Positions 1 through 9,569 are shown, numbered from the stretch's first letter. The stretch is 64,000 nt of DNA from Clostridium puniceum (GCF_002006345.1 NZ_LZZM01000223.1:1-64000); one strand, 5' to 3'. A program made the numbers and translations. Notes: generated from the sequence alone by a model not told the origin.

Positions 1-451
1 TCTTTACCTAAGAAAATATAATTTACTAATATATATGTTCTAAAAAATTTTGTTCATTAAGATTTAATTTCTATATTAGAGTGATTGGATAAGACAACCA
101 ACTAAATTATGAACTTTCTTAATTAGAACTTATATACAAGAATAGATAATTTAGTTAATGTGCTATATTAGTTTTTAATACTGATATAGCACATTTTTTG
201 AATTAGAATTTCATAAAATTTTCAAGTTGAAAAAACTAATAAAATTTATCATGCTTTATGAGATTCTATTTATATGAATTTAATAAAATATAATAAAGTA
301 GAGATGATAATTTAATCATTACAGAAAAATTAAAAAATATTTGAGTTTTAAAATTAGACATATTGTTGTAAAATAGTAGTATTGTCAAAGTAAAAATATT
401 TATAAAACTTTTGAGTAAAAGAGAAAGTGAATAAAAACGAGGTGATTTAAG
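1..451. other. Non-coding 5' edge and ftsK leader
   Basis: This stretch is very AT-rich and I see no credible gene in either strand. It holds one clear hairpin terminator (listed separately), probably ending a gene that lies left of the window. The last 15 bases carry the GAGGTG ribosome binding site of ftsK. I could not pick a convincing sigma-A promoter with 16-18 bp spacing. Confidence 0.6.
158..199 (+). terminator. Rho-independent terminator of an upstream gene
   Basis: Arms of 11 bp (158-168 and 184-194, core TGCTATAT / ATATAGCA) are followed by a run of six T at 194-199. The hairpin points rightwards and there is no gene between the window edge and it, so it probably ends transcription entering from the left. 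Confidence 0.75.
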
Positions 452-2836
452 TTGGGTAGGTCTAAAAGTAAGAGTAGCACTGCAAAAGATAAAAAAAATG
501 AAAATACAATAAATCCTGATATAGTAGGGATAGTATATATTGCAACCGGTATAATACTTGGAATAGCAATATATTCATCTTTAGCTGGAATATTATCATC
601 TTTAGCTCAAAGTATATCATATGCACTAATTGGAGTGGGAGCAAATGCATTACCTATTTATTTAATATATTTTGGTTTTCAGTATATAAAAACAAGAGGA
701 AATATTAAGTTTAATAAAAATTTTGTTGGTATTAGTATATTAGTAATTGTTATTATGTTAACTTTTGGAACTATAAATATCCAAAGCCTAGATATTCAAA
801 GTGATTTTTTTGAAAATATTAAGATAATAATTAGCGATAATACCAAAACTATGCATGGAGGAATACTGGCGTATTTTATATGTTATCCACTATACAAAGC
901 TGTAGGTGCTTTAGGAACATATATTATACTTCTTGCTTTTTCAATAATAGCTATTATTTTAATTTTTGATATTACACTATATGATCTAGGACTAAAGGCC
1001 TATAATAAAGGTGAAAAAATGAGGAATAATAGAAGTAAAAGGATAAGAGAAAGAGAACAAAATCAAGAAAAAAGAGAGCGGGAAAACTTTATAAACATAG
1101 TAGAAAAGGATGAAAGTGAGAGAGTAACTCAAAATGAAAAAGAAGCCTTTTTATCTGGAGTAAACAAAAAAATAAAAATTTTAGATTTTATGAAGGAATC
1201 AAGTGAAGATGAAGAAGCTATACCACAGGTAAAAGCTGAAATTTCATCAGATATTCAAATAGATAATTTTTTAGATAAAACGGTGCAAAACCATACGCGT
1301 AAAAAAGAAAGCTTAGATAATGAAGTTAAAAATGTAGTTAGTAAAGAAATACAAGAGCAAATATCAGAACATAAAGAATTAAAAGAGTATAAGCATCCGA
1401 ACTTAGAATTATTAAAATTAAATGCTAATACAAAATTAAATAGCACAGATAAAAAAGAATTAATAGAAAATGCAAACAAACTTGAGGAGATATTATCTAA
1501 CTTTGGAGTTGATGCAAAAGTGACTCAAGTAACTAAGGGGCCTTCTGTAACAAGATTTGAGCTTCAACCAAGTCCAGGGGTAAAAGTTAGTAAAATAGTA
1601 AATTTATCAGATGATATAGCGCTGGGACTTGCAGCATCAGGAATAAGAATAGAGGCACCAATTCCAGGGAAGGCAGCTGTTGGGATAGAAGTACCAAATG
1701 GGAAACAAACGCCAGTATTTTTAAGAGAAGTATTAGAAAATGATGAATTTATTAATTCTAAGAAAAAATTAGCATTTGCATTAGGAAAAGATATTTCAGG
1801 TAAGTGTGTTGTGGGAGATTTAAGTAAAATGCCTCATACATTAATTGCAGGGGCAACAGGTTCAGGTAAAAGTGTGTGTATAAATTCACTTATAATAAGC
1901 TTGTTATATAAATATAATCCAGATGAAGTTAAGCTCCTTATGGTGGATCCTAAGGTTGTTGAGTTAAATGTTTATAATGGAATACCTCATCTTTTAATTC
2001 CTGTAGTTACAGATCCTAAAAAAGCAGCAGCAGCTTTAAATTGGGCTGTAAATGAAATGACCAATAGATATAAGCTTTTTGCAGAGTGTGGAGTTAGAAA
2101 TATGGAATCTTATAATGAATTATTTAATAAAGGAGTTATTGAAGCAAAGCTTCCTTATATAGTTATAATTGTAGATGAGCTTGCTGACCTTATGATGGTA
2201 TGCCCAAATGACGTGGAAGATTATATAGGAAGATTAGCTCAAATGGCAAGAGCAGCTGGTATGCATTTAGTTATAGCAACTCAAAGACCATCGGTAGATG
2301 TAATAACAGGAGTAATTAAAGCTAATATACCTTCTAGAATTTCTTTTGCAGTATCATCTCAAATTGACTCTAGAACTATTTTAGATGGTTCAGGTGCAGA
2401 AAAGCTTCTTGGAAAAGGGGATATGTTATATTATCCTGTAGGAGAAAGTAAACCACAAAGAGTTCAAGGTTGTTTTATATCGGAAGAAGAAGTAGAACAA
2501 GTAATTTCATTTATTAAGAGTGAACAAGGCGATATTAATTATGAAGAAGATATAATTGATCACATTAATAATGCAGCAGACTCAAAATCCACAGAATTAA
2601 GTGAAAACAATGATGACGTAGATGAATTGCTTAATGAGGTAATAAACGTAGTAGTAGAGTATGGTCAGGCTTCAACTTCATTTATTCAAAGAAAATTTAG
2701 AATAGGATTTAACAGAGCCTCTAGAATTATGGATCAATTACAGGAAAGAGGTATAATCTCAGAGAAGGATGGAAGTAGACCAAGACAAATACTTATTACA
2801 AGGCAGCAGCTTTTAGATGAAAATAATGATGAATAA
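452..2836 (+). CDS. ftsK: DNA translocase FtsK/SpoIIIE
   Basis: A membrane-anchored, ATP-driven DNA pump that clears chromosomal DNA through the closing septum; in spore formers the orthologue SpoIIIE moves the chromosome into the forespore. Hydrophobic segments lie in the first ~180 residues, then a charged low-complexity linker (to ~330), then the motor. Walker A GATGSGKS is near residue 467 and the Walker B stretch VIIVDELADLMM near 571. The C-terminal ~65 residues form the winged-helix gamma domain that reads KOPS/SRS-type sites. The start is TTG at 452 behind GAGGTG. At 794 aa it has the length of SpoIIIE rather than the much longer enterobacterial FtsK. The gene stands alone, with no close partner downstream. 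Whether it serves division, sporulation or both cannot be read from sequence. Confidence 0.96.
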   Translation: MGRSKSKSSTAKDKKNENTINPDIVGIVYIATGIILGIAIYSSLAGILSSLAQSISYALIGVGANALPIYLIYFGFQYIKTRGNIKFNKNFVGISILVIVIMLTFGTINIQSLDIQSDFFENIKIIISDNTKTMHGGILAYFICYPLYKAVGALGTYIILLAFSIIAIILIFDITLYDLGLKAYNKGEKMRNNRSKRIREREQNQEKRERENFINIVEKDESERVTQNEKEAFLSGVNKKIKILDFMKESSEDEEAIPQVKAEISSDIQIDNFLDKTVQNHTRKKESLDNEVKNVVSKEIQEQISEHKELKEYKHPNLELLKLNANTKLNSTDKKELIENANKLEEILSNFGVDAKVTQVTKGPSVTRFELQPSPGVKVSKIVNLSDDIALGLAASGIRIEAPIPGKAAVGIEVPNGKQTPVFLREVLENDEFINSKKKLAFALGKDISGKCVVGDLSKMPHTLIAGATGSGKSVCINSLIISLLYKYNPDEVKLLMVDPKVVELNVYNGIPHLLIPVVTDPKKAAAALNWAVNEMTNRYKLFAECGVRNMESYNELFNKGVIEAKLPYIVIIVDELADLMMVCPNDVEDYIGRLAQMARAAGMHLVIATQRPSVDVITGVIKANIPSRISFAVSSQIDSRTILDGSGAEKLLGKGDMLYYPVGESKPQRVQGCFISEEEVEQVISFIKSEQGDINYEEDIIDHINNAADSKSTELSENNDDVDELLNEVINVVVEYGQASTSFIQRKFRIGFNRASRIMDQLQERGIISEKDGSRPRQILITRQQLLDENNDE

Positions 2837-3140
2837 ATAAATTTAAATATATGGGAATTTAAACTTTTTAGTATATGATTTGTAATTAACTTATCACATT
2901 AAAATTAAATAAAGCAAATAATTATATGTAGTTTGTTTATTAGAACATGTCCTACTATTTGAAATAAATCATTAATAATAAAATTAATTTTGTGTTAACT
3001 TTTTCTTTCATAAATATTAAAATGGGAGAATTAAAGGATTTTCAGTGCTATATAGCAATGCATATAACTAAGCATTAGCTTGTAAAATATAGTTTTAATT
3101 TGTATAATAAAGACTATTAGAACACAGGAGGATATAAGAC
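2837..3140. other. Non-coding gap with rimO promoter
   Basis: This 304-bp AT-rich gap contains no ORF worth calling and no strong terminator for ftsK. Near its end are a small palindrome (TGCTATATAGCA, 3048-3059) and the candidate promoter listed separately. Confidence 0.5.
3080..3108 (+). promoter_or_regulatory. Candidate sigma-A promoter for rimO-pgsA
   Basis: TTGTAA (3080-3085) and TATAAT (3103-3108) are separated by 17 bp, 33 bp upstream of the rimO start. The -10 box is perfect and the -35 box matches in four of six positions. Confidence 0.5.
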
Positions 3141-4517
3141 TTGAACGAAATAAAAATAGAAAAATTAAATAATACTTCAAATAAGTATAAAGTCGGAATG
3201 GTTAGTTTAGGTTGTGATAAAAACAGAGTTGATTCAGAAATAATACTAGGAAAGATGAGTAATGAGTATGAGATAACAAGTGATCCTAAAATAGCCGATA
3301 TAATTATAGTAAATACATGTGGATTTATAGAAAGTGCAAAACAAGAATCTATTGATACAATTTTAGAAATGGCAAATTATAAAATTAATTATAAATGTAA
3401 GCTTCTCATAGCGACAGGATGCCTTACTCAAAGATATGGAGAAGAACTAGGAAATTTAATACCTGAGATAGATATAATGCTTGGGGTTAATGACTATAAT
3501 AAAATAAATGAATTTATAACAGATTTTATAGAAGGAAATAAAAAAGCACTCGAACTTTTAAATTATTCTGATGAAAATATTAATGAAGGAAAGAGAATAC
3601 TTACAACCCAAAAAGAAAGTGCATATATTAGAATTGCAGAGGGATGTAACAATTTTTGTACATATTGTATAATTCCTAAAATAAGAGGGAAGTTTAGAAG
3701 TAGGAAAATGGAAAATATCATAAATGAGGCGAAAGATTTAAGTGAAAATGGAGTTAAGGAAATAATACTTATAGCTCAAGATACTACTTTGTATGGCAGT
3801 GATATATATGAAAAGAAAAGTCTTCACTTATTAATAAAAGAGTTGGCTAAAATTGGGGGAATTAAGTGGATTAGAGTACTTTATTGTTATCCAGAAGAAA
3901 TATATGATGAACTTATTGATGAAATTGCAAATAATAATAAAGTTGTAAAATACTTAGATTTGCCAATTCAACATATAAGTGATAAAATTCTTAAGCTTAT
4001 GGGAAGAAAAACTAGCAAAGAAGATATAATAAATAAAATAAAAAAATTAAGAGAGAAAATTTCAAATATTGTTTTAAGAACTACGTTTATAGTTGGGTTT
4101 CCACAAGAAACAAAAGAAGACTTTAATGAAATTATTGATTTCCTACAAGAATATAAGCTTGATAAAGTAGGGGTATTCCCATATTCTCAGGAAGAAGATA
4201 CTCCAGCTGCAAAAATGGATGGACAAATCGGAGACCATATTAAAAGCAAAAGAGCAGAAGAATTAATGACGATACAAAAAGATGTTTCAGAAGAGATAAA
4301 TAAATTGAAAATAGGAAGGTTATATGATATTCTTGTTGAAGGACATAATGGAGAGCATTATTATGGAAGAAGCTATGAAATGGCTCCTGAAATAGATGCA
4401 AATGTATTATTTAAATCATCAAAAAGTATAAAAAATGGTCAATTTATAAAGGTAAAAATAGTTGAGAATATGGATTATGATTTAGTGGGAGTTGTCGATT
4501 ATGAATCTTGCAAATAA
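3141..4517 (+). CDS. rimO: Ribosomal protein S12 methylthiotransferase RimO
   Basis: A radical S-adenosylmethionine enzyme that adds a methylthio group to a conserved aspartate of ribosomal protein S12. The N-terminal UPF0004 domain shows the three cluster cysteines in LGCDKN, NTCGF and ATGCL. The radical SAM core has the CxxxCxxC motif as CNNFCTYC near residue 170, and the C-terminal ~65 residues form a TRAM domain. The start is TTG at 3141 with AGGAGG at 3127-3132. LGCDKN and the S12-type N-terminus favour RimO over the tRNA enzyme MiaB. Its stop overlaps the start of pgsA, so the two are probably co-transcribed and translationally coupled. Confidence 0.93.
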   Translation: MNEIKIEKLNNTSNKYKVGMVSLGCDKNRVDSEIILGKMSNEYEITSDPKIADIIIVNTCGFIESAKQESIDTILEMANYKINYKCKLLIATGCLTQRYGEELGNLIPEIDIMLGVNDYNKINEFITDFIEGNKKALELLNYSDENINEGKRILTTQKESAYIRIAEGCNNFCTYCIIPKIRGKFRSRKMENIINEAKDLSENGVKEIILIAQDTTLYGSDIYEKKSLHLLIKELAKIGGIKWIRVLYCYPEEIYDELIDEIANNNKVVKYLDLPIQHISDKILKLMGRKTSKEDIINKIKKLREKISNIVLRTTFIVGFPQETKEDFNEIIDFLQEYKLDKVGVFPYSQEEDTPAAKMDGQIGDHIKSKRAEELMTIQKDVSEEINKLKIGRLYDILVEGHNGEHYYGRSYEMAPEIDANVLFKSSKSIKNGQFIKVKIVENMDYDLVGVVDYESCK

Positions 4518-5091
4518 GTTAACCTTAGTTAGAATATTTTTAGTTCCTGTTTTTTTGGTGTTTATAGCTGTTAAGGGAATACCTTATGGGAGTTTTATAG
4601 CTACATTTATATTTATTTTGGCATCACTAACTGATAAATTAGACGGATATGTTGCTAGAAGTAGAAATCAAATAACTAATTTCGGGAAATTTATGGATCC
4701 CTTAGCAGATAAATTATTAGTTACTGCAGCTTTAATTTCTTTAGTTGAATTACAGGTAGTGCCAGGATGGGCAGCTGTAGTTATACTTGCACGAGAATTT
4801 GCTGTTTCTGGATTAAGGTCAATAGCGGCAGCACAAGGAAGAGTTATAGCTGCTAGTTGGTGGGGGAAAATTAAAACTGTTATACAAATAATAGCAATAA
4901 TTTTATTATTATTAAAAGTAAATATACATGATGCTAGATTATTAAAAATTTTTGTAATAGATAATCATTATGTAAAAGAGTTTTTCAAAATAGCACCAAC
5001 TGCAATGCTTATGATTGCAGTTATTGTAACACTAATATCAGGATATGACTACTTTAAAAAGAATAAAGAAGCTGTTTCAATTGATAAATAG
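4501..5091 (+). CDS. pgsA: CDP-diacylglycerol-glycerol-3-phosphate 3-phosphatidyltransferase
   Basis: This integral membrane enzyme makes phosphatidylglycerophosphate, the committed step to phosphatidylglycerol and cardiolipin. The CDP-alcohol phosphotransferase signature DG(x)2AR(x)8G(x)3D(x)3D is visible as DGYVAR...GKFMDPLADK, in the first 70 residues, with four or more hydrophobic segments. I start it at ATG 4501 (MNLANKLTLVRI, the usual family N-terminus) rather than the in-frame TTG at 4492, because GGGAG at 4487-4491 is then well spaced. It overlaps the end of rimO by 17 bp. A terminator follows at 5217, so rimO-pgsA is a closed unit. Confidence 0.93.
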   Translation: MNLANKLTLVRIFLVPVFLVFIAVKGIPYGSFIATFIFILASLTDKLDGYVARSRNQITNFGKFMDPLADKLLVTAALISLVELQVVPGWAAVVILAREFAVSGLRSIAAAQGRVIAASWWGKIKTVIQIIAIILLLLKVNIHDARLLKIFVIDNHYVKEFFKIAPTAMLMIAVIVTLISGYDYFKKNKEAVSIDK

Positions 5092-5214
5092 AAAATAAAT
5101 TATAGATAGAAATTTTAAAATATACACTAATTAAAATGTAGGATTCTAATTAGAATGTTTATATAAATAAAATTTATGTTTAAGAATTAAAAAAAATGGA
5201 TATAAATAAAAAGA

Positions 5215-5249
5215 TTCCTTCTTTAAATAAATTAAAGAAGGGATTTTTC
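5215..5249 (+). terminator. Terminator after pgsA
   Basis: A 10-bp stem, CCTTCTTTAA / TTAAAGAAGG, at 5217-5226 and 5232-5241 is followed by a T-rich tail. Confidence 0.8.
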
Positions 5250-5262
5250 TTAGAATTAATTA

Positions 5263-5291
5263 TTGACTATAGTTTAGAATTAATTTATAAT
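5263..5291 (+). promoter_or_regulatory. Sigma-A promoter of recA
   Basis: TTGACT (5263-5268) and TATAAT (5286-5291) are separated by exactly 17 bp, 41 bp upstream of the recA start. It is one of the best promoter matches in the window. Confidence 0.8.
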
Positions 5292-5298
5292 AAAAAGA

Positions 5299-5310
5299 GA
5301 ACGTAAGTTC
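5299..5310. promoter_or_regulatory. LexA (SOS) box at the recA promoter
   Basis: The perfect dyad GAAC-GTAA-GTTC fits the Gram-positive LexA/DinR consensus GAACNNNNGTTC. It starts 8 bp after the -10 box, over the expected transcription start, so bound LexA would block initiation. recA is a classical SOS gene, which supports the call. Confidence 0.85.
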
Positions 5311-5331
5311 GATGAGGAGGAGTTTAGTATT

Positions 5332-6411
5332 ATGGGAAATATAGATTCGGAAAAATTAAAAGCAATTGAAAGTGCCATGAGTCATATAGAAAAGCAATTT
5401 GGAAAAGGATCAGTAATGATATTAGGCGATCATAATGTTTCAAATATGGAAGCAGTGTCAACTGGATGTTTAGATTTAGATATAGCTCTTGGAATTGGCG
5501 GATTACCTAAGGGTAGAATTATTGAAATTTATGGACCAGAAAGTTCGGGGAAAACTACAATTGCGCTTCATGTAGCTGCAGAAGCGCAAAAAAAAGGTGG
5601 AGCTGTAGGATATATAGATGCTGAACATGCTTTAGATCCTAGTTATGCTCGAAAACTTGGGGTTGATGTAGATAGCTTAATAATATCTCAACCTGATACA
5701 GGAGAACAAGGTCTTGAAATTGCAGAAGCTTTAGTTCGTTCAGGTGCAATTGATGTTTTAGTAGTAGACTCTGTTGCAGCATTAGTTCCTAAGGCTGAAA
5801 TTGAAGGCGAAATGGGAGATTCACATATGGGTCTTCAAGCGAGACTTATGTCACAAGCATTAAGAAAACTTGCAGGATCAATAAATAAGACTAATTGTGT
5901 CGCAATATTCATTAACCAATTAAGAGAAAAAATTGGGGTTATGTTTGGTTCACCAGAGACAACAACTGGAGGAAGAGCATTAAAGTTCTATGCATCTGTA
6001 AGAATGGATATTAGAAGGATAGATTCTATAAAACAAGGTGATGCTATTATTGGTAACAGAACAAGAATAAAAGTTACTAAAAATAAAGTTGCACCACCAT
6101 TTAAGCAAGCAGAATTTGATATCATGTATAATGAAGGTATTTCAAGAACTGGTAACATAGTAGATGTTGGAGTAAAGGAAGATATCGTCCAAAAAAGTGG
6201 AGCTTGGTTTTCTTATGGTGATATAAGATTGGGTCAAGGAAGGGAAAATGCTAAGATATATTTAAAGGAAAATCCAGAAGTAGCATTGGATATAGAAAAT
6301 CAAATTAGATCAAAATACAATCTTCCGTTAGCAGAATTACCTAAAACAAATATAGCAAATGAAACTAAGAGTGACAAAGCTGAAAGCAAAGTAAAAGAAG
6401 ATATAAAATAA
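5332..6411 (+). CDS. recA: Recombinase RecA
   Basis: RecA coats single-stranded DNA, catalyses strand exchange and triggers LexA self-cleavage. Walker A GPESSGKT lies at about residues 68-75, Walker B is VLVVDSVAAL, and the L2 region FINQLREKIGVMFGSPETTTGG is intact. The C-terminal tail is acidic/lysine-rich, as usual. The length of 359 aa is normal. The start at ATG 5332 has a GAGGAGG site at 5314-5320. The gene has its own promoter, LexA box and terminator, so it is a single-gene SOS-regulated unit. Confidence 0.98.
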   Translation: MGNIDSEKLKAIESAMSHIEKQFGKGSVMILGDHNVSNMEAVSTGCLDLDIALGIGGLPKGRIIEIYGPESSGKTTIALHVAAEAQKKGGAVGYIDAEHALDPSYARKLGVDVDSLIISQPDTGEQGLEIAEALVRSGAIDVLVVDSVAALVPKAEIEGEMGDSHMGLQARLMSQALRKLAGSINKTNCVAIFINQLREKIGVMFGSPETTTGGRALKFYASVRMDIRRIDSIKQGDAIIGNRTRIKVTKNKVAPPFKQAEFDIMYNEGISRTGNIVDVGVKEDIVQKSGAWFSYGDIRLGQGRENAKIYLKENPEVALDIENQIRSKYNLPLAELPKTNIANETKSDKAESKVKEDIK

Positions 6412-6430
6412 TTTTGAAAAAATTATAAAA

Positions 6431-6477
6431 AAACAAGTCGATATGATGGATATTAAAATCATATCGACTTGTTTTTT
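6431..6477 (+). terminator. Terminator after recA
   Basis: A 16-bp stem (6432-6447 with 6458-6473, core AAGTCGATATGAT) is followed by TTTTT. The strong A-run on the left arm would also allow leftward function, but no gene faces it from the right. Confidence 0.9.
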
Positions 6478-6573
6478 ATATTAATGCTACTGTTATCTTA
6501 TATATTAAAGTATAATAGAGTAAAAGATAAGCTTTTAATGAAAAGTTATTAAGTAAAAAAGAGAGGATTATTT

Positions 6574-7557
6574 ATGAGGAGATATCTTATTCATTATTTT
6601 TCAGGAACAGGAAATACACATCATATGGTTAAAGTAATAGAGCGAGATTTAAAAAACAAAGGATATTCAGTGGAGTTGTTAAATGTTGAGGGGGATAGTG
6701 AGAATTATCTAAATTTAAAGGATTATGAATTTCATATATTTTGTTTCCCAGTTTATGGATTTGGAACGCCTTCAATTATGCTTAAATATATTTTAAATAT
6801 GAAGACAACGATACAAGCCAATGCAGCAATTATATGCACTTCTGGTGGGTTTGAGGGGCAATCTTTGAGCCATTTCAAATATTTGTTAAATAAAAAAGGA
6901 TTTAAAGTATTTTTTACTGATATGGTGATGTATACTTATAATTGGACTCAAGTTTTAAATCCTCAAGACAAGAAAGTAGAAGAAAAGGTATTTAAAGAAG
7001 CTGATTTTAAAGTGATAGCAATAACAGAAAAAATAATTAATACCGAAGCTAACTTTAAGAAAAGAAATGGTATAAGTTTAATATTATGTTGGATTGTTTT
7101 TATTTTATTTAGTAAAGTGGCCAGAAAAATTTTAGGAAAAACTTTTATAGCTGATAAGTCTTGTATTAATTGTAGAAAATGTAAAGATATTTGTCCGGCA
7201 AAAGCGATAAATATTTATAATGGAAGACCAACTTGGAATTGGAAGTGCGAAAGTTGCCAAAGATGTATTAATATATGCCCTCAAAAATCAATTCAATTAT
7301 CAATAGTAAAATTGATTATTTTTTTTGTCTTAGGATTAATACCAATTTGGATAATAATAGATATAAATACTTATATAATTCAGTTCTCAATAATAAATAA
7401 TATAATTTTATATTTTATAATGTTTTTTATAAATAATATTCTGTCTACTATACTAATTTCATTTATGGAAAAAGTTCGGATATTTAGAGATATATTAGAA
7501 GTTAGTTATACTAAAAAATATAGAAGAAACATAGCATTTGATTTTAAAATTAAATAG
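6574..7557 (+). CDS. EFR1-type flavodoxin/ferredoxin fusion protein
   Basis: A probable electron-transfer protein. The N-terminus has a flavodoxin-like FMN loop (YFSGTGNTHHM, residues 8-18). After ~190 residues come two 4Fe-4S motifs of the CxxCxxCxxxCP type (CINCRKCKDICP and CESCQRCINICP, about residues 197-240). At least two hydrophobic segments follow in the last 90 residues, and one more lies just before the clusters, so the protein is probably membrane-bound. This arrangement matches proteins annotated as EFR1 family ferrodoxins, common in clostridia; their partners and substrates are not known to me. The gene is isolated between the recA terminator and a 590-bp gap, so context gives no clue. 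Start ATG 6574, with GAGAGGA upstream. Confidence 0.78.
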   Translation: MRRYLIHYFSGTGNTHHMVKVIERDLKNKGYSVELLNVEGDSENYLNLKDYEFHIFCFPVYGFGTPSIMLKYILNMKTTIQANAAIICTSGGFEGQSLSHFKYLLNKKGFKVFFTDMVMYTYNWTQVLNPQDKKVEEKVFKEADFKVIAITEKIINTEANFKKRNGISLILCWIVFILFSKVARKILGKTFIADKSCINCRKCKDICPAKAINIYNGRPTWNWKCESCQRCINICPQKSIQLSIVKLIIFFVLGLIPIWIIIDINTYIIQFSIINNIILYFIMFFINNILSTILISFMEKVRIFRDILEVSYTKKYRRNIAFDFKIK

Positions 7558-7890
7558 TTATGCAATTTGTTGTGTATTTTAAAGGTAGCAGTAGCATAAA
7601 TTTAAATACAATAATGCAAATTAAATAAAAATTTAAAAATAATAGCAGAAGATATTGTGAAAATAGTAAATTTGCGCAAAAGACGAACGTTACATTGATA
7701 ATAAATAAAAAAATTCATAAAATAAGAAAAATGGTCTTGATTTATAATGAATTTTATTGTAGCATTAAATATGTAAAAAAGAGTTATATATCACATATGT
7801 AATTTATGATATTCATATTTTTGTTAAAATTAAAAATAATATGAATTAAGAATTTAATACATATATGTTGTTATGTAAATAATGGAAATT
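7558..7890. other. AT-rich non-coding gap before the purine riboswitch
   Basis: I see no ORF, terminator or convincing promoter in this part of the 590-bp gap between the EFR1 gene and the purine permease. The promoter that drives the riboswitch should lie near its right end. Confidence 0.4.
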
Positions 7891-7973
7891 ATACCTGTAT
7901 ATGCTTAGAAATAAGGTCTAAGTGTTTCTACCGGACTACCGTAAATTGTCTGACTATGGGTGTTTATAGATAT
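7889..7973 (+). ncRNA. Purine riboswitch aptamer, guanine type
   Basis: The three-way junction is clear. P1 pairs ATACCTGTA (7891-7899) with TATGGGTGT (7965-7973). P2 pairs CTTAGA with TCTAAG. The conserved joining strand reads TTTCTACC, and P3 is GGAC...GTCT around the CCGTAAAT loop. The specificity base in the GACTAT segment is C, as in the B. subtilis xpt aptamer, which means guanine/hypoxanthine; adenine aptamers have U there (GATTAT). It lies 175 bp upstream of a purine permease gene. Confidence 0.92.
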
Positions 7974-7988
7974 TCGTGATTATTTATA

Positions 7989-8022
7989 AACCCCTTTGTA
8001 ATGTCAAAGGGGTTCTATATTT
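7989..8022 (+). terminator. Riboswitch expression platform: guanine-dependent terminator
   Basis: AACCCCTTT (7989-7997) pairs with AAAGGGGTT (8006-8014), followed by CTATATTTT. The 3' strand of aptamer P1 plus its extension (GGGTGTTTATA) can instead pair with TATAAACCCC at the 5' arm of the terminator. This gives the standard OFF logic: guanine stabilises P1, frees the terminator and stops transcription. Confidence 0.85.
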
Positions 8023-8147
8023 TACTGAGTGTCTATGAAATTCTGGTTATATTCTTTTATTAATGTTAGCATAAGCAGCTAGCAAAAAATATTATTTCTG
8101 AGTCGAGTGTATAATACGTAACTCATAAAAATAGGAGGAATTTTAAA

Positions 8148-9485
8148 GTGGACAATTCATTAAAAAAATCGGTAAACGAAACGGAGAATAGTATGTTAGA
8201 AAAAATATTTCATTTATCAAAGAACAAAACAAATGTTAAGACAGAAATCCTAGCAGGTATAACTACTTTTTTTACTATGGCATACATATTGGTGGTAAAT
8301 CCTGATATTTTAAGTCAATCAGGTATGGATAAATCAGCTGTATTTACAGCAACAGCATTGGCTTCTTGTATTGGTACGTTAATTATGTCATTTGTTGCAA
8401 ATTATCCATTTGGTATGGCACCAGGTATGGGTTTAAATGCTCTTTTTACATATACAATTTGCTTAACAATGGGATTTTCATGGCAAACAGCTTTAGCGGC
8501 TTCGTTTATTGAAGGACTTATATTTTTAGCACTTAATTTATTTAAAGTTAGACAGGCAATTATTGACAGTGTTCCACAAAGCTTAAAGCATGCAATTAGT
8601 ATCGGTATCGGATTTTTTATAGCTTTTATAGGTTTGCAAGGTGCGAAGATAATTGTACCTAATCCAGCAACATTAGTTGGTCTTGGAGATGTAAAAAGTA
8701 TACCAGTTTTATTAGCTCTTGTTGGAGTAGTATTAATAGCAATACTATATCAGAAACAAGTGAAAGGTTCCTTTGTTATTGGAATGTTTGTTGTGTATAT
8801 ACTTGGTATAATATTTGGAGTTGCACAGTTACCTAGTGGAATAGTGTCTATGCCTCCATCGGTTGCGCCAGTATTTATGCAATTTGATTTTAAGAGTGCA
8901 ATGGTAATAGGAATAGTTCCTGCTATAATTACTATGTTATTTATAGATATATTTGATAGTATTGGTACTTTAATTGGTTTAGCTTCAAAAGCTGGTTATT
9001 TAGATGAGAAAGGTAATGTTGTTAATGCAGATAAAGTTTTAACAGCTGATGCTATTGGTTCAACAATCGGTGCATGTTTAGGAACATCTACACCTGTTGC
9101 GTTCGTTGAATCAGCATCTGGGATTGCGGAAGGTGGAAGAACAGGTTTAGCTGGTGTAACAATAGCTGGATTATTCTTCTTATCATTATTCTTTTCACCA
9201 ATTTTAACAATTATACCAGGTTTTGCAACAGCACCAGTTTTAATTGTTTTAGGATTATTAATGATGGAACCAATAACAAAGATAGATTTTGCAGATTTCA
9301 CTGAAGGATTACCTGTATTTCTTACATTAATATTAACACTTTTAACATATTCAATTACAGATGGTTTGGCATTTGGATTTATATCTTATGTGTTGATAAA
9401 ATTATTTACAGGAAAATCAAAAGAAGTTCCAGTGTCAATGTATGTTATTTCAGCTTTCTTTATTCTGATGTTCGTATTAAAATAG
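8148..9485 (+). CDS. NCS2 family guanine/hypoxanthine permease (PbuG/PbuO-like)
   Basis: A proton-coupled purine base importer of the AzgA-like branch of the NCS2 family. The 445-residue protein has about 12-14 hydrophobic segments, with the family motifs FFTMAYILVVNPDIL near residue 42, GMGLNALF near 97, and the DIFDSIGTL and GTSTPVAFVESASGIAEGGRTGL stretches that bind substrate. The start is GTG at 8148 with AGGAGGA upstream. Control by the guanine riboswitch supports guanine/hypoxanthine as substrates. It is a single-gene unit closed by a terminator at 9570. Confidence 0.92.
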   Translation: MDNSLKKSVNETENSMLEKIFHLSKNKTNVKTEILAGITTFFTMAYILVVNPDILSQSGMDKSAVFTATALASCIGTLIMSFVANYPFGMAPGMGLNALFTYTICLTMGFSWQTALAASFIEGLIFLALNLFKVRQAIIDSVPQSLKHAISIGIGFFIAFIGLQGAKIIVPNPATLVGLGDVKSIPVLLALVGVVLIAILYQKQVKGSFVIGMFVVYILGIIFGVAQLPSGIVSMPPSVAPVFMQFDFKSAMVIGIVPAIITMLFIDIFDSIGTLIGLASKAGYLDEKGNVVNADKVLTADAIGSTIGACLGTSTPVAFVESASGIAEGGRTGLAGVTIAGLFFLSLFFSPILTIIPGFATAPVLIVLGLLMMEPITKIDFADFTEGLPVFLTLILTLLTYSITDGLAFGFISYVLIKLFTGKSKEVPVSMYVISAFFILMFVLK

Positions 9486-9569
9486 GATAGATTATTATTT
9501 CAATTTTATTTGTGATAATGTTCATGATTTAAGATTAATTTTCGAATATATCTTAATCATAATTAAAAA

